Source of the DNA: Anaerocolumna sp. MB42-C2
GTDB lineage: Bacteria; Bacillota; Clostridia; Lachnospirales; Lachnospiraceae
Direction: 5' to 3'
DNA: 64,000 nt
Assembly (NCBI RefSeq): GCF_030913705.1
Contig: NZ_CP133190.1
Location: 5,047,501 to 5,111,500 of the forward strand
A model generated the notes under the pieces. The model saw only the letters and a program-made list of their open reading frames with translations, was not told where the DNA came from and did no database searches. Each line of letters starts with the position of its first letter. Position 1 is the first letter of the stretch. Positions 8,491 through 17,593 of the stretch are shown here, piece after piece. The position numbers and the translations under genes were made by a program.

Positions 8491-10917
8491 ATGGCAGACA
8501 ATTTTGGATTAAAAATTGGTGTTGAAGGAGAACGTGAGTTTAAAAAAGCACTCTCTGATATCAATCAATCCTTTAAGGTACTAGGCAGTGAGATGACTCT
8601 TGTGACTAGTCAGTTTGATAAAAATGATAAATCCATAACTGCACTCACCGCCCGTAATGCAGTTTTAAATAAAGAAATTGACGCACAAAAGGAGAAAATT
8701 ACTACACTCAAGGCTGCACTGGACAATGCATCTTCCTCTTTTGGCGAAAACGACCGCCGCACACAGAATTGGCAGATACAGCTGAATAAAGCACAGGCTG
8801 AACTCAATGGCATGGAACGTGAACTTGCAGAAACTGTTGAAGGTACTGACAATCTTGGAAATGAACTAAAAGCAACAGGTGATGAAGCTGAGAAGTCCGG
8901 TGGTAAGTTTGAAAAGATGGGTGGAGTCCTCAAAGGCATCGGTGTGGCAATGGGTGCTGTCACCGTTGCCATTGGTGTTGCTGCTATTAAACTGGGTAAA
9001 GATGTAGTTCAACAATTTGGCGAACTGGAGCAAAACCTCGGTGGCAGTGAAGCTGTGTTTGGAAAGTACGCTACCTCCATTCAGAAGTCTGGAGAGGAGG
9101 CTTACAAAAACCTCGGTGTGTCTCAGAGCCAATATCTTGCCACAGCCAATAAAATGGGTGCACTGTTTCAAGGTAGCGGCATCGAACAACAAAAATCGCT
9201 GGAACTTACTGAAAAAGCGATGCAACGTGCAGCGGATATGGCGTCTGTTATGGGCATTGATATGCAGATGGCTCTTGATTCCGTAGCGGGTGCTGCAAAG
9301 GGTAACTTTGATATGATGGATAACCTAGGTGTTGCAATGAACGCCACCAATGTGGAAGCCTATGCTCTCGCCAAAGGTCTGGACTTTACCTGGGCAACAG
9401 CTTCCAATGCAGAAAAAGCAGAAGTCGCCATGCAGATGTTCTTTGAGAACACAGAGCAATATGCAGGAAACTTCGCCCGTGAGGCAACACAAACCGTCAC
9501 GGGCTCCATTGGTCTACTGCAAGCGGCATTCGGTAGCTTCACAGCGGGACTTGGAAACGCAGACGCTGATATGACAAACCTGACAGAAAATCTTGTGGAT
9601 GCCTTTCAGGTCGTGGTAAAAAATATCGTGCCTGTATTGGAAAACATCGTGAAAGCTCTGCCACAGGCAACAGGCGCAATTTTGCAAGAGGTCGGTGATC
9701 TCTTGCCAATGCTACTTGAAACCGTAACGGAACTGTTCACACAGGTATTGCAAACTATTTTAAGTCTACTTCCAGAACTTATACCCGCCGCTGTTGACGC
9801 GGTGATGACAATCGTTAGTGCTTTAATTGAAAGCCTACCCCTTCTCATTGATGCAGCGGTACAACTTGTGATGGCTCTTGTGAGTGGCATAGGTGAGACT
9901 CTGCCGCAGCTTATACCAGTAGCAGTAGGAGCCATTACAACCATCGTGCAAGGGTTGGTGGATAACTTACCAATGCTCTTAGACGCAGCCTTACAGCTAA
10001 TTCTTGGTTTGGCACAAGGCTTACTTGATGCAATTCCACAACTTGTTTCTGCTTTGCCTGCTATTATTACAGCACTGGTAAATTATTTTGTAGAATCCAT
10101 CCCTCTCATTATTGATGCAGGAATTCAATTACTAACTTCCCTTGTGACTGCACTGCCTACAATTATTGCGGCAATTGTTCCAGCTATTCCTCAAATTGTG
10201 AATAGTGTTATTAATGCAGTCATTCGGGCTATTCCACTCATCATTGATGCAGGCATCAAGTTATTAGTAGCACTCATTCGGGCACTTCCTACGATTATTG
10301 CTACGATTGTTCCAGCAATTCCACAAATCGTTGGTTCTTTGGTGAGTGCCATTGTAAATAATATTGATAAGATCATCTTAGCCGGAGTTCAACTCTTTGT
10401 AGCACTCATTGAAAATTTACCTACCATTATCGTGGAAATAGTCAAAGCAGTACCACAGATTATTGCAGGTATTGTAAAAGGTTTTACGGATTCGCTTAAA
10501 GATATGAAGCAGGTAGGGACCGATTTGATTCATGGTTTATGGAATGGTATTTCTGATGCAGGAGAATGGTTACGAGAAAAAATCTCCGGCTTTTTTGGAG
10601 GTGTGGTATCAAGTATTAAAGACTTTTTTGGTATCCATTCACCATCCACTCTGTTTGCAGGACTTGGTCGTAACATGGGTGAAGGAATTGGTGTGGGATT
10701 TGAAGCTGCCATGGCAGATGTTGCGAGAGATATGCAAAATGCGATACCAACTAACCTTGATTTAAATTACAGCAGTCAAGCCAGACAAGGGGGCATTGCA
10801 CCTACCGGTACCAACATCACACAAAATCTTTCCGTGGTGACCCCGAAGGCTCTCTCTGAAAAGGAACTGGCAAGAGAGTTCAAGAACCTATCACAAAAGT
10901 TAGCCATGTCATATTAG
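8491..10917 (+). CDS. Tail tape measure protein
   Basis: This 808-residue protein sets tail length and helps DNA ejection. It has an N-terminal coiled coil (about residues 40-125), a membrane-like glycine/alanine segment near 150-170, and the conserved tape measure block with SEAVFGKYA, EKAMQRAADMASVMG and AAKGNFDMMDNLGVAMNATNVEAYA around 185-300. A long hydrophobic region of near-repeats (LPxLIPAAVxAI, IIDAGIQLLxxLVxALPTIIAAIVPAIPQIV) runs from about 370 to 670. The C-terminus has FFGIHSPSTLFAGLGRNMGEGI, typical of clostridial tape measures. AGGAGG precedes the ATG. Confidence 0.93.
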   Translation: MADNFGLKIGVEGEREFKKALSDINQSFKVLGSEMTLVTSQFDKNDKSITALTARNAVLNKEIDAQKEKITTLKAALDNASSSFGENDRRTQNWQIQLNKAQAELNGMERELAETVEGTDNLGNELKATGDEAEKSGGKFEKMGGVLKGIGVAMGAVTVAIGVAAIKLGKDVVQQFGELEQNLGGSEAVFGKYATSIQKSGEEAYKNLGVSQSQYLATANKMGALFQGSGIEQQKSLELTEKAMQRAADMASVMGIDMQMALDSVAGAAKGNFDMMDNLGVAMNATNVEAYALAKGLDFTWATASNAEKAEVAMQMFFENTEQYAGNFAREATQTVTGSIGLLQAAFGSFTAGLGNADADMTNLTENLVDAFQVVVKNIVPVLENIVKALPQATGAILQEVGDLLPMLLETVTELFTQVLQTILSLLPELIPAAVDAVMTIVSALIESLPLLIDAAVQLVMALVSGIGETLPQLIPVAVGAITTIVQGLVDNLPMLLDAALQLILGLAQGLLDAIPQLVSALPAIITALVNYFVESIPLIIDAGIQLLTSLVTALPTIIAAIVPAIPQIVNSVINAVIRAIPLIIDAGIKLLVALIRALPTIIATIVPAIPQIVGSLVSAIVNNIDKIILAGVQLFVALIENLPTIIVEIVKAVPQIIAGIVKGFTDSLKDMKQVGTDLIHGLWNGISDAGEWLREKISGFFGGVVSSIKDFFGIHSPSTLFAGLGRNMGEGIGVGFEAAMADVARDMQNAIPTNLDLNYSSQARQGGIAPTGTNITQNLSVVTPKALSEKELAREFKNLSQKLAMSY

Positions 10918-10931
10918 GAAGGAGGGCTCAT

Positions 10932-11783
10932 GTGGAAATAACCTATATTAATTCCAATGGGGAACGTCTTACGATAAAGCAAGCAAAACCCTATTTTTTA
11001 GAAAAGATGGATGGAACGGGAAGCATCCGAAACATTATTAATACCTTCAAGGCACCGGAGCAAGATGGTGCTTTTTTCGTGTCTTCCACCCTGGATATGC
11101 GAAACATCACATTAGAGGGTACGATTGTAGCAGAAGATGCAAGTAAAGCCTATGAGTTACGAAAAGAATTCCTTCGTTTTTTCAGTCCAAAGAAGTCGGG
11201 GATCATATGCTATCGTGATAGACAGATTTCTTGCATTGTGGAGGAAGTAACACTGATAGTATCTGTAAGAGAGAGAATACCAAAATTTTTCTTAAGTTTA
11301 CTTTGTCCTTCGCCTTTCTTTGAATTGCTCGAAGAGGTGAGACAGGAGCTTGCTTCTTGGGATGCAATGCTTGAGTTTGATTTAGAGATACCAGTGAGTG
11401 GTATGGAATTTGGAGCAAGACAGCCAAGTCAGATTATTGCATTGGATAACATCGGAGATGTACCTTGTGGCTGTGAGATTGTATTCAAGGCATTAGGTTC
11501 TGTTACAAATCCGGAGCTTCTGCATTTGGATACCGGAGAGTATGTAAAAATTCTCACCACAATGAGTTCAGGAGATGAATTTCACATATATACACACTTT
11601 GCAGGAAAACGGGTAATAAGCATCATTGGTACTACACAGAGCAATGCCTTTTATCTGTTGGATACCGATTCGGATTTCTTTCAACTCGCACCTGGAATAA
11701 ACAACCTTCGATATGATGCGTCAGTTAATCTTGAACTGCTTGATGTCAGTATTTATTATCGTCCGCAGTTTCTGGGGGTGTAG
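10932..11783 (+). CDS. Distal tail protein (Dit-like)
   Basis: This 283-residue protein follows the tape measure gene, as distal tail proteins do, and forms the hub linking the tail tube to the baseplate. The N-terminal RNIINTFKAPEQDGAFFVSSTLDMRNITLEGTI and the RKEFLRFFSPKKSGIICYRDR segment match the siphovirus Dit family. The chosen GTG has AAGGAGGG 8-9 bases upstream; the ATG just before it is out of frame and hits a stop immediately. Confidence 0.85.
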   Translation: MEITYINSNGERLTIKQAKPYFLEKMDGTGSIRNIINTFKAPEQDGAFFVSSTLDMRNITLEGTIVAEDASKAYELRKEFLRFFSPKKSGIICYRDRQISCIVEEVTLIVSVRERIPKFFLSLLCPSPFFELLEEVRQELASWDAMLEFDLEIPVSGMEFGARQPSQIIALDNIGDVPCGCEIVFKALGSVTNPELLHLDTGEYVKILTTMSSGDEFHIYTHFAGKRVISIIGTTQSNAFYLLDTDSDFFQLAPGINNLRYDASVNLELLDVSIYYRPQFLGV

Positions 11784-11786
11784 CTT

Positions 11787-14042
11787 ATGGAACTATATGT
11801 ATTTAATCAGAACCGTGCCTTAATCGGAGTTGTGGAATCCTTTGAGTATCTAAGATGGACCAGACGCTACTCTCAGTGCGGCTCCTTTGAATTAAAGGCA
11901 AATGCATCTTCCGAGAACGCAACCCTTCTTCAGGAAGGAAATTATATTTGGAAAAATGATGATGAAGAAGTGGGGTTAATCGAATATCTGCAGCTATCGC
12001 AGACTGATAGTGAGAGCATCACGGTAAGTGGGAGGTTTGCCACCGCACTACTGGGACGGCGTATCATTTGGAATACGGAAACCCTAAGCGGTGATCTTTC
12101 ATCCTGTATAGGACAGTTGATTAACCATAATGTCATATCACCTACAGACACTAATCGTAAAATTACTAACCTAACCTTTTCATCATCATCTTTAAGTAAA
12201 CCAGTGAAAAAACAGGTTTCATATAACAACCTTTTGGATGAAATACAGGAGCTTTGTGATGCATCATCCGTAGGTATCAAAACTGTATTTGAACCATCAT
12301 CGGGGCACCTTACGGTAACACTTTATATCGGAGAGTCTTCTCAGGCTGTATTTTCAAAGGAATATGAGAACCTACTTGATCAGACCTTTACAAAAAATAC
12401 AGTAGGGTATGCAAACACCGCCAAAATAGGAGGGGAAGGGGAGAGCGATGCAGACCGTATCTTTGCATATATCACAGATGGTACTGGAGAAAATCGAAGA
12501 GAAGCCTTTGTAGATGCAAAGGATCTTCGCTCTGCAGATTTTCCTTCCGATTATACAGACGCTTTAACCTATCGGGGGCAGACAAGACTTGCGGAACTTG
12601 CCACAGCGCAGTCCTTTGATGTTACCGTAAATAATTATGGGAATTTAATCTATAAAACAGATTATGATCTTGGTCAGACAGTACAGGTCATCTCGAAAAA
12701 GTGGGGTGTATCTATGACCACACGCATTGTAGAGATAGAAGAAAGCTATGACAGGGACGGACAGAGCATCAGCGTTACCTTTGGAAAAGCAGAACTTACG
12801 ATTACACAGAAGATTAAATCTGATTTTAGTCAAGTAAGGACAGCTCTTGGTGCGCCGGCGGGGATTTCGGAATTACTGGTGGATGAAAACAGTTGGGCTG
12901 ATTTACAGAGGTTTTTAGGCGGGGTCATGATAAGCTCTGCAAAGTTGGCTGTGAATACCTCGACTGCCGGAGGGAATGACCCTACTCAAGCAAAATACTT
13001 TCATGCAGCAAGAGTGGTGATTAATGGTTCTTATAACCGTATTGCTTTTAAGTTTGATTACTTTGGGACGGGGACAACTCCAAAGTCAGGTACGATAGAA
13101 GGTTATGTTTACTCGACGTCCTCTTTTGCAACAATGTCCATACAGTCCTTTGTGCAGTCCTATACAAGGGATAAAAGTCCGTTTTTATCAACGGATATTA
13201 AAATTGTAAAATCATCAAGTACGACCAAGACAATATGGGATATCTATATCTGGCTATCGGATTACGGAACTGCTTATTTGAATGGTTTGTATGCATTTAG
13301 TGAATCAGGAAATCTGATTTCCAATCCCGATAATGGGGCACTAATTCTTGTGGCAAACCTTCCAGCGGTATCATCTACCTTTTCATATGGTGGTCAGACC
13401 TTTACGGTATCGGCTGTTGATAACGGAGTGATAAAGACGTCTACCTATAGTGAGGATGGTGCATTTTATAAGTTACAGCTACCAAACCGTGATGTTAGCC
13501 TTACATCAACGGATAATCCGTTACAGATTGGCACTTCCACTAGTGCGAACATGGTATTTGATGCAAACGAGATACAAGCACGTAATAATGGCTCGGGCTC
13601 CCCAATGTATCTTAACCTGGAGGGCGGTGCAGTATGCGTTAACGGTGACACAACTACGGGCATCATTTATGGTGGGGATACAGGGTATATTGAATTATCG
13701 GATACAGATTTGGAAAACAGTTTTACGATTTATTCTACTGCTCAACGCCCAAGATTAAGAAAAGTAGGTAAAATGGTTCATTTTCATGGAGCTTTGCTAC
13801 CCGCTGCAGGAGCCGCCATAAATTCTGCAACAAACTTAAGCTTCTACACCTTGCCTAGCGCGTATAGACCAATGTCAGGGTATGTTACGGTAAGATGTCA
13901 GGGATCAGGAATTAATACCTGGCTGTTACAGATAACTAACGCAGGTGTGTGTTCCTGTAGCAGATATGGCACGAATGCCTATGCTACAAGCATTGCAGGA
14001 ACAGAATGGCTGACGTTTAGTGCTACATGGTTTGTTAGTTGA
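11787..14042 (+). CDS. Tail-associated (Tal/Gp37-like) baseplate protein
   Basis: The 751-residue protein combines an N-terminal siphovirus Gp37-like module (to about residue 350: LRWTRRYSQCGSFELKANASSENATLL, LGRRIIWNTETLSGD, RTRGQ-type TRLAELATAQSFDVTVNNYG, MTTRIVEIEESYDRDGQSISVTFGKAELT) with a C-terminal half that looks like a receptor-binding or glycan-contact beta domain. The N-terminal module is the tail tip hub found after Dit. The C-terminal part is low in charged residues and rich in Ser/Thr/Tyr/Gly. Whether it keeps peptidoglycan-cleaving activity cannot be seen. Confidence 0.82.
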   Translation: MELYVFNQNRALIGVVESFEYLRWTRRYSQCGSFELKANASSENATLLQEGNYIWKNDDEEVGLIEYLQLSQTDSESITVSGRFATALLGRRIIWNTETLSGDLSSCIGQLINHNVISPTDTNRKITNLTFSSSSLSKPVKKQVSYNNLLDEIQELCDASSVGIKTVFEPSSGHLTVTLYIGESSQAVFSKEYENLLDQTFTKNTVGYANTAKIGGEGESDADRIFAYITDGTGENRREAFVDAKDLRSADFPSDYTDALTYRGQTRLAELATAQSFDVTVNNYGNLIYKTDYDLGQTVQVISKKWGVSMTTRIVEIEESYDRDGQSISVTFGKAELTITQKIKSDFSQVRTALGAPAGISELLVDENSWADLQRFLGGVMISSAKLAVNTSTAGGNDPTQAKYFHAARVVINGSYNRIAFKFDYFGTGTTPKSGTIEGYVYSTSSFATMSIQSFVQSYTRDKSPFLSTDIKIVKSSSTTKTIWDIYIWLSDYGTAYLNGLYAFSESGNLISNPDNGALILVANLPAVSSTFSYGGQTFTVSAVDNGVIKTSTYSEDGAFYKLQLPNRDVSLTSTDNPLQIGTSTSANMVFDANEIQARNNGSGSPMYLNLEGGAVCVNGDTTTGIIYGGDTGYIELSDTDLENSFTIYSTAQRPRLRKVGKMVHFHGALLPAAGAAINSATNLSFYTLPSAYRPMSGYVTVRCQGSGINTWLLQITNAGVCSCSRYGTNAYATSIAGTEWLTFSATWFVS

Positions 14043-14093
14043 TAGAAGCGGAAAAAAATATGAAACAACCGTGATGAAAGGAGTGTATCAGAG

Positions 14094-14597
14094 GTGGAAA
14101 AGAGCGGTTTTTTTAATTCTTCCAGTGGCGACAGACTTTACAATGCTACCGATTTTGCAGCATATTTCGGAAGTCTGGTTTCTAATGGCATCTTTTATGT
14201 AAATACCACAAATCTACAAGTAACACCAACAACAGGAATGACCGTCAGTATTGCGGCAGGAAGTGCATGGATTAACGGCTATCGATATGAAAATACGGAA
14301 GCACTGAACAAGACACTGACAACGGCTAACGGTTCCTATCCACGAATTGACCGGATTGTAATCCGATGGAGTCTTCTTAACCGAAGTATCACAGTTGCGG
14401 TACTGACCGGAACAGCAGCAGCTACACCGACTCCTCCCACACTAACACGAAGTGCTGAGGTCTATGAGTTGTGTCTTGCAGACGTTTATGTATCGCAGGC
14501 GGCTACATCGATAATCGCAGTAAATATCACCGATAGGAGACTAAATTCTTCCCTTTGTGGAACCGTGAATTCGATGGTAACAGCAGTATATGAGTGA
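14094..14597 (+). CDS. Tail fibre / baseplate protein, small
   Basis: The 167-residue product starts at a GTG with GAAAGGAG 13 bases upstream. EKSGFFNSSSGDRLYNATDFAAYFGSLVSNGIFYV followed by GMTVSIAAGSAWINGYRYEN and YPRIDRIVIRWSLLNRSI is the recurring core of clostridial prophage baseplate or fibre adaptor proteins. It is probably an adaptor joining the tail tip to the next, longer host-contact protein. It has no catalytic motif. Confidence 0.75.
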   Translation: MEKSGFFNSSSGDRLYNATDFAAYFGSLVSNGIFYVNTTNLQVTPTTGMTVSIAAGSAWINGYRYENTEALNKTLTTANGSYPRIDRIVIRWSLLNRSITVAVLTGTAAATPTPPTLTRSAEVYELCLADVYVSQAATSIIAVNITDRRLNSSLCGTVNSMVTAVYE

Positions 14598-14605
14598 GGT
14601 GAGAT

Positions 14606-17074
14606 ATGGCAACTTATCAAGCAATCAATGCCTGTACTTGGCGTAATGGAAAATACATTCCGTCGACTACGGATAATATCAGACAAGGTGTTTACGAACC
14701 ATATGGAGAATGTGTAGGTGTTATGATTTTTAATCTCACTACCATTCGAGATCAATATACAGACTATTATCCAACCAGTGCCACTCTTACTCTTACACGT
14801 GTAGCGGGAGGTTCTTGGGGAAGTGACCGAACGATGACGTTATATGCTGGAAATCAAACTGATATCCCTCCAGTTAGTTCCTCTACAGATGTTGTTACAT
14901 CACGTCCTAGCAAAGTGACTTCTGGTTACAATTATACAGTTTCGGCAGGGCTTGGTGAGAAAACTTTTAACATAGCAACTGCGTTGATTAACTCCATTGG
15001 AAGTGGTGCAAGTAACTGTATTTTTATGGATGGCGGTTCCAGTACCACAAACTATATGTCTTTTACCGGAAGAAATGATCTGACCGAAGTTATTCTAACC
15101 GTGAACTGGGCAAGCCGAACAACTGCAGCTGGTGCCCCAACGGTTTGCTCGTTAAGTAGTACCCTTGCAGAAGGCAATGTAACCTTGTCATGGAGTGGTG
15201 CAACGGCAGGCACCAACAATGCGATAACCTATTATGAAATTCAGTATAGTGAGTCAACAGACAATTCCACTTGGGGAAGTTGGACGGCATTAACGACTGT
15301 GACTACATCCGCTACCAGTGGAAGTTTGTCGGTTGCTCCTCCCACTACGAGAGGAAATTTTCGTAGGTTTCGCATTCGAACGCGTGGTAGTGCTGGCAGT
15401 TCGTATTATTCTGCATGGAAAGTTTCCACCAACTCTGTCCGGAAAAATACCCTTCCTTCAGCTCCAAGTACAGCGGTTGCTTCACCCGAAATACACAGTA
15501 ATGAAACAATCACGCTGACATGGTTTGGGGCGGCGGGAGGAACAAGTGCAATTAAGGGATACCGTATATCGAGCAGAACCTCAACAGATAACAGTACTTG
15601 GAGTAGCTGGACAGAGCTTACAACGCTTATTTTGAATGCCAGTGGTGGTAGTTATCATCCGACAGTTTCAAATATATCGGGAACTTATACACAGTTTGGT
15701 ATCTGGACGGTTGATGCACTGAATGCTTATTCTACGGAAAAAGTCAGTAACAGCATTTACTGTAACATTACTGCCTGCACCGAGCCATCAACATTTGCAC
15801 TAAATGTTACGATTGCAGAAGGAAATCTAACACTTTCCTGGAATGGTGCAGTTGCCGGAGCAGGTAATGCGATTACGGGTTATGAGATACAGTACAGTGA
15901 TTCAAGTGATAATAGCTCTTGGGATGCATGGACAGTGCTGACTACCTTATCATCTTCTTTATCAGATGGAAGTTTAAGCGTATCACCACCATCTACGAGA
16001 GGAAATTACCGAAGATATCAGATACGTACATTGGGAAATGCAGGAAGCAGTTATTATTCCGGATGGAAGGTTTCATCAAATACGGTCCGTAAGAATATCC
16101 TGCCAACACCACCAACCAGTCTTTCTGCATCTCCAGCTCTGTATGAGACACAGTCTGTAACAATAACTTGGAGCGGGGCTGTAGTGGGTACTAGTCCTAT
16201 CAAGCAATACCTACTTCAGCGTAGCACATCCAGCATGGGTAACCCGACATGGTCTTCATACGAAACGCTTGCAATCATTGTATCAAGTGAGACTTACGGA
16301 AACTATACGGCGGAAGCTTCCCAGACTCCTGGTACATCAACGAGATATCGCTTAAGTGTTACTGATACAATTGATGCAGTATCTTCCTATGTGGTCAGTA
16401 ACACCGTCACAAAGAACAGCCCGCCTACTGCACCAATTATAAGCAGTCCGGTATCAGGTAGATCAATTTATAACACAACACCACGTTTCATGATAACAAC
16501 AGGCATGGAACCGGATGGTCAGACGCAGATTGTAGAAGTAAAGATTGACACAGGCGTATGGCATAACAGTGTGGATGATTCGGAGATGTTCTCCACAAGT
16601 GGTTATCTCGGTGACAGTACTAAAACAGTGTATCAGGCTTCAACCCTGGCTGCTGGGAGTCATACCGTGACCTTCCGATGTTTGGACAGTGCTTTGTTAT
16701 CTCCAAGTATGGAGGTTATCAGAACATTTAACGTTCTGACTTCTCCTTTTGAGACGATTTCTGCCAATGTGACTCATGTTAAGGCGATGCATATTCTGGC
16801 ACTCCGGACAGCGGTCAATACCATCCGTCATTATTATGGTTTGGAAACCGTGTCATGGGATGAGGAAATTGTCGCAGCAAAGACTGCTGTAAGAGAATGG
16901 CCATATCACATCATGGAGTTACGTGCTGCACTTGAGCCAGTTATCACGATGATAAACAGCTTTGATACTTCTTCAACCTTTGACATACCGCCAGTGACAT
17001 GGCTACCTATCGGTACTGACAGACCAAAAGCGGATGTGGTACAGCAAATACAAAACTTGCTTCTTACGATGTAA
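14606..17074 (+). CDS. Fibronectin-III-repeat tail fibre protein
   Basis: The 822-residue protein has an N-terminal beta domain (to about 175), then several fibronectin type III-like repeats (about 180-280, 285-380, 385-490, 490-590), recognisable by repeated YEIQYSxSxDNSxWxxWTxLTT and RGNxRRxxIRTxGxAGSSYYSxWKVSxNxVRKN blocks. A further Ig-like domain and a helical C-terminus (VTHVKAMHILALRTAVNTIRHYYGL) follow. The near-identity of repeats 1 and 3 indicates recent internal duplication. It is likely a host-surface adhesin at the tail tip. Confidence 0.85.
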   Translation: MATYQAINACTWRNGKYIPSTTDNIRQGVYEPYGECVGVMIFNLTTIRDQYTDYYPTSATLTLTRVAGGSWGSDRTMTLYAGNQTDIPPVSSSTDVVTSRPSKVTSGYNYTVSAGLGEKTFNIATALINSIGSGASNCIFMDGGSSTTNYMSFTGRNDLTEVILTVNWASRTTAAGAPTVCSLSSTLAEGNVTLSWSGATAGTNNAITYYEIQYSESTDNSTWGSWTALTTVTTSATSGSLSVAPPTTRGNFRRFRIRTRGSAGSSYYSAWKVSTNSVRKNTLPSAPSTAVASPEIHSNETITLTWFGAAGGTSAIKGYRISSRTSTDNSTWSSWTELTTLILNASGGSYHPTVSNISGTYTQFGIWTVDALNAYSTEKVSNSIYCNITACTEPSTFALNVTIAEGNLTLSWNGAVAGAGNAITGYEIQYSDSSDNSSWDAWTVLTTLSSSLSDGSLSVSPPSTRGNYRRYQIRTLGNAGSSYYSGWKVSSNTVRKNILPTPPTSLSASPALYETQSVTITWSGAVVGTSPIKQYLLQRSTSSMGNPTWSSYETLAIIVSSETYGNYTAEASQTPGTSTRYRLSVTDTIDAVSSYVVSNTVTKNSPPTAPIISSPVSGRSIYNTTPRFMITTGMEPDGQTQIVEVKIDTGVWHNSVDDSEMFSTSGYLGDSTKTVYQASTLAAGSHTVTFRCLDSALLSPSMEVIRTFNVLTSPFETISANVTHVKAMHILALRTAVNTIRHYYGLETVSWDEEIVAAKTAVREWPYHIMELRAALEPVITMINSFDTSSTFDIPPVTWLPIGTDRPKADVVQQIQNLLLTM

Positions 17075-17090
17075 CGCCATACTTAATTAC

Positions 17091-17122
17091 AAGCGCTCTT
17101 ATATTGCAGGGCGCTTTTCTGT
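17091..17122 (+). terminator. Hairpin after the fibre gene
   Basis: AAGCGCTC and GGGCGCTTTTCT form a stem with a 10-base loop and a short T run, 17 bases after the fibre gene stop. It could terminate or attenuate transcription into the holin gene. Confidence 0.65.
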
Positions 17123-17150
17123 TAATAATATAAAATTGGAGGTTTGGATT

Positions 17151-17591
17151 ATGAAAGTGATATGGAACTGGATACAGACAGCTCTTGTGGCAGCCGGTGC
17201 GTTCATGGGATGGTTCCTTGGTGGCTTGGATGGATTCCTATATGCGCTTATTGCTTTTGTTGTAATCGATTATATAACAGGCGTGCTTTGTGCCATTATT
17301 GATAAGAATCTTTGCAGTAAAATCGGAGCTAAAGGCATCTTTAAAAAGATCCTTATATTTGCACTGGTAGGAGTAGGACACATACTCGACACGTATATTT
17401 TGAGTTCAGCGGGTAACCCGAATGGCAGTGTGCTTCGTACTGCGGTGATTTTCTTCTACTTAAGTAATGAGGGTATTTCTATTCTTGAAAATGCAGCTCA
17501 TATCGGACTGCCTATCCCTGAAAAGCTTAAGGATATACTAAAGCAGTTACATGGACGTGACGACAATGGACCATCTTCACCGGAGGGCTGA
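17151..17591 (+). CDS. Phage holin (toxin secretion / phage lysis holin family)
   Basis: The 146-residue protein starts at the ATG at 17151 after TTGGAGG; the longer frame back to 17034 runs into the fibre gene and terminator and is rejected. Membrane segments are visible around residues 10-45 (TALVAAGAFMGWFLGGLDGFLYALIAFVVIDYITG) and 65-85 (ILIFALVGVGHIL). The motif VIDYITGVLCAIIDKNLCSKIGAKGIFKK is typical of the holin_4 family. It should form the membrane lesion that releases the amidase encoded two genes downstream. Confidence 0.9.
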   Translation: MKVIWNWIQTALVAAGAFMGWFLGGLDGFLYALIAFVVIDYITGVLCAIIDKNLCSKIGAKGIFKKILIFALVGVGHILDTYILSSAGNPNGSVLRTAVIFFYLSNEGISILENAAHIGLPIPEKLKDILKQLHGRDDNGPSSPEG

Positions 17592-17593
17592 GT

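Noticed and set aside
17034..17150. N-terminal extension of the holin
   Set aside because: It overlaps the fibre gene and terminator, whereas TTGGAGG precedes the ATG at 17151.
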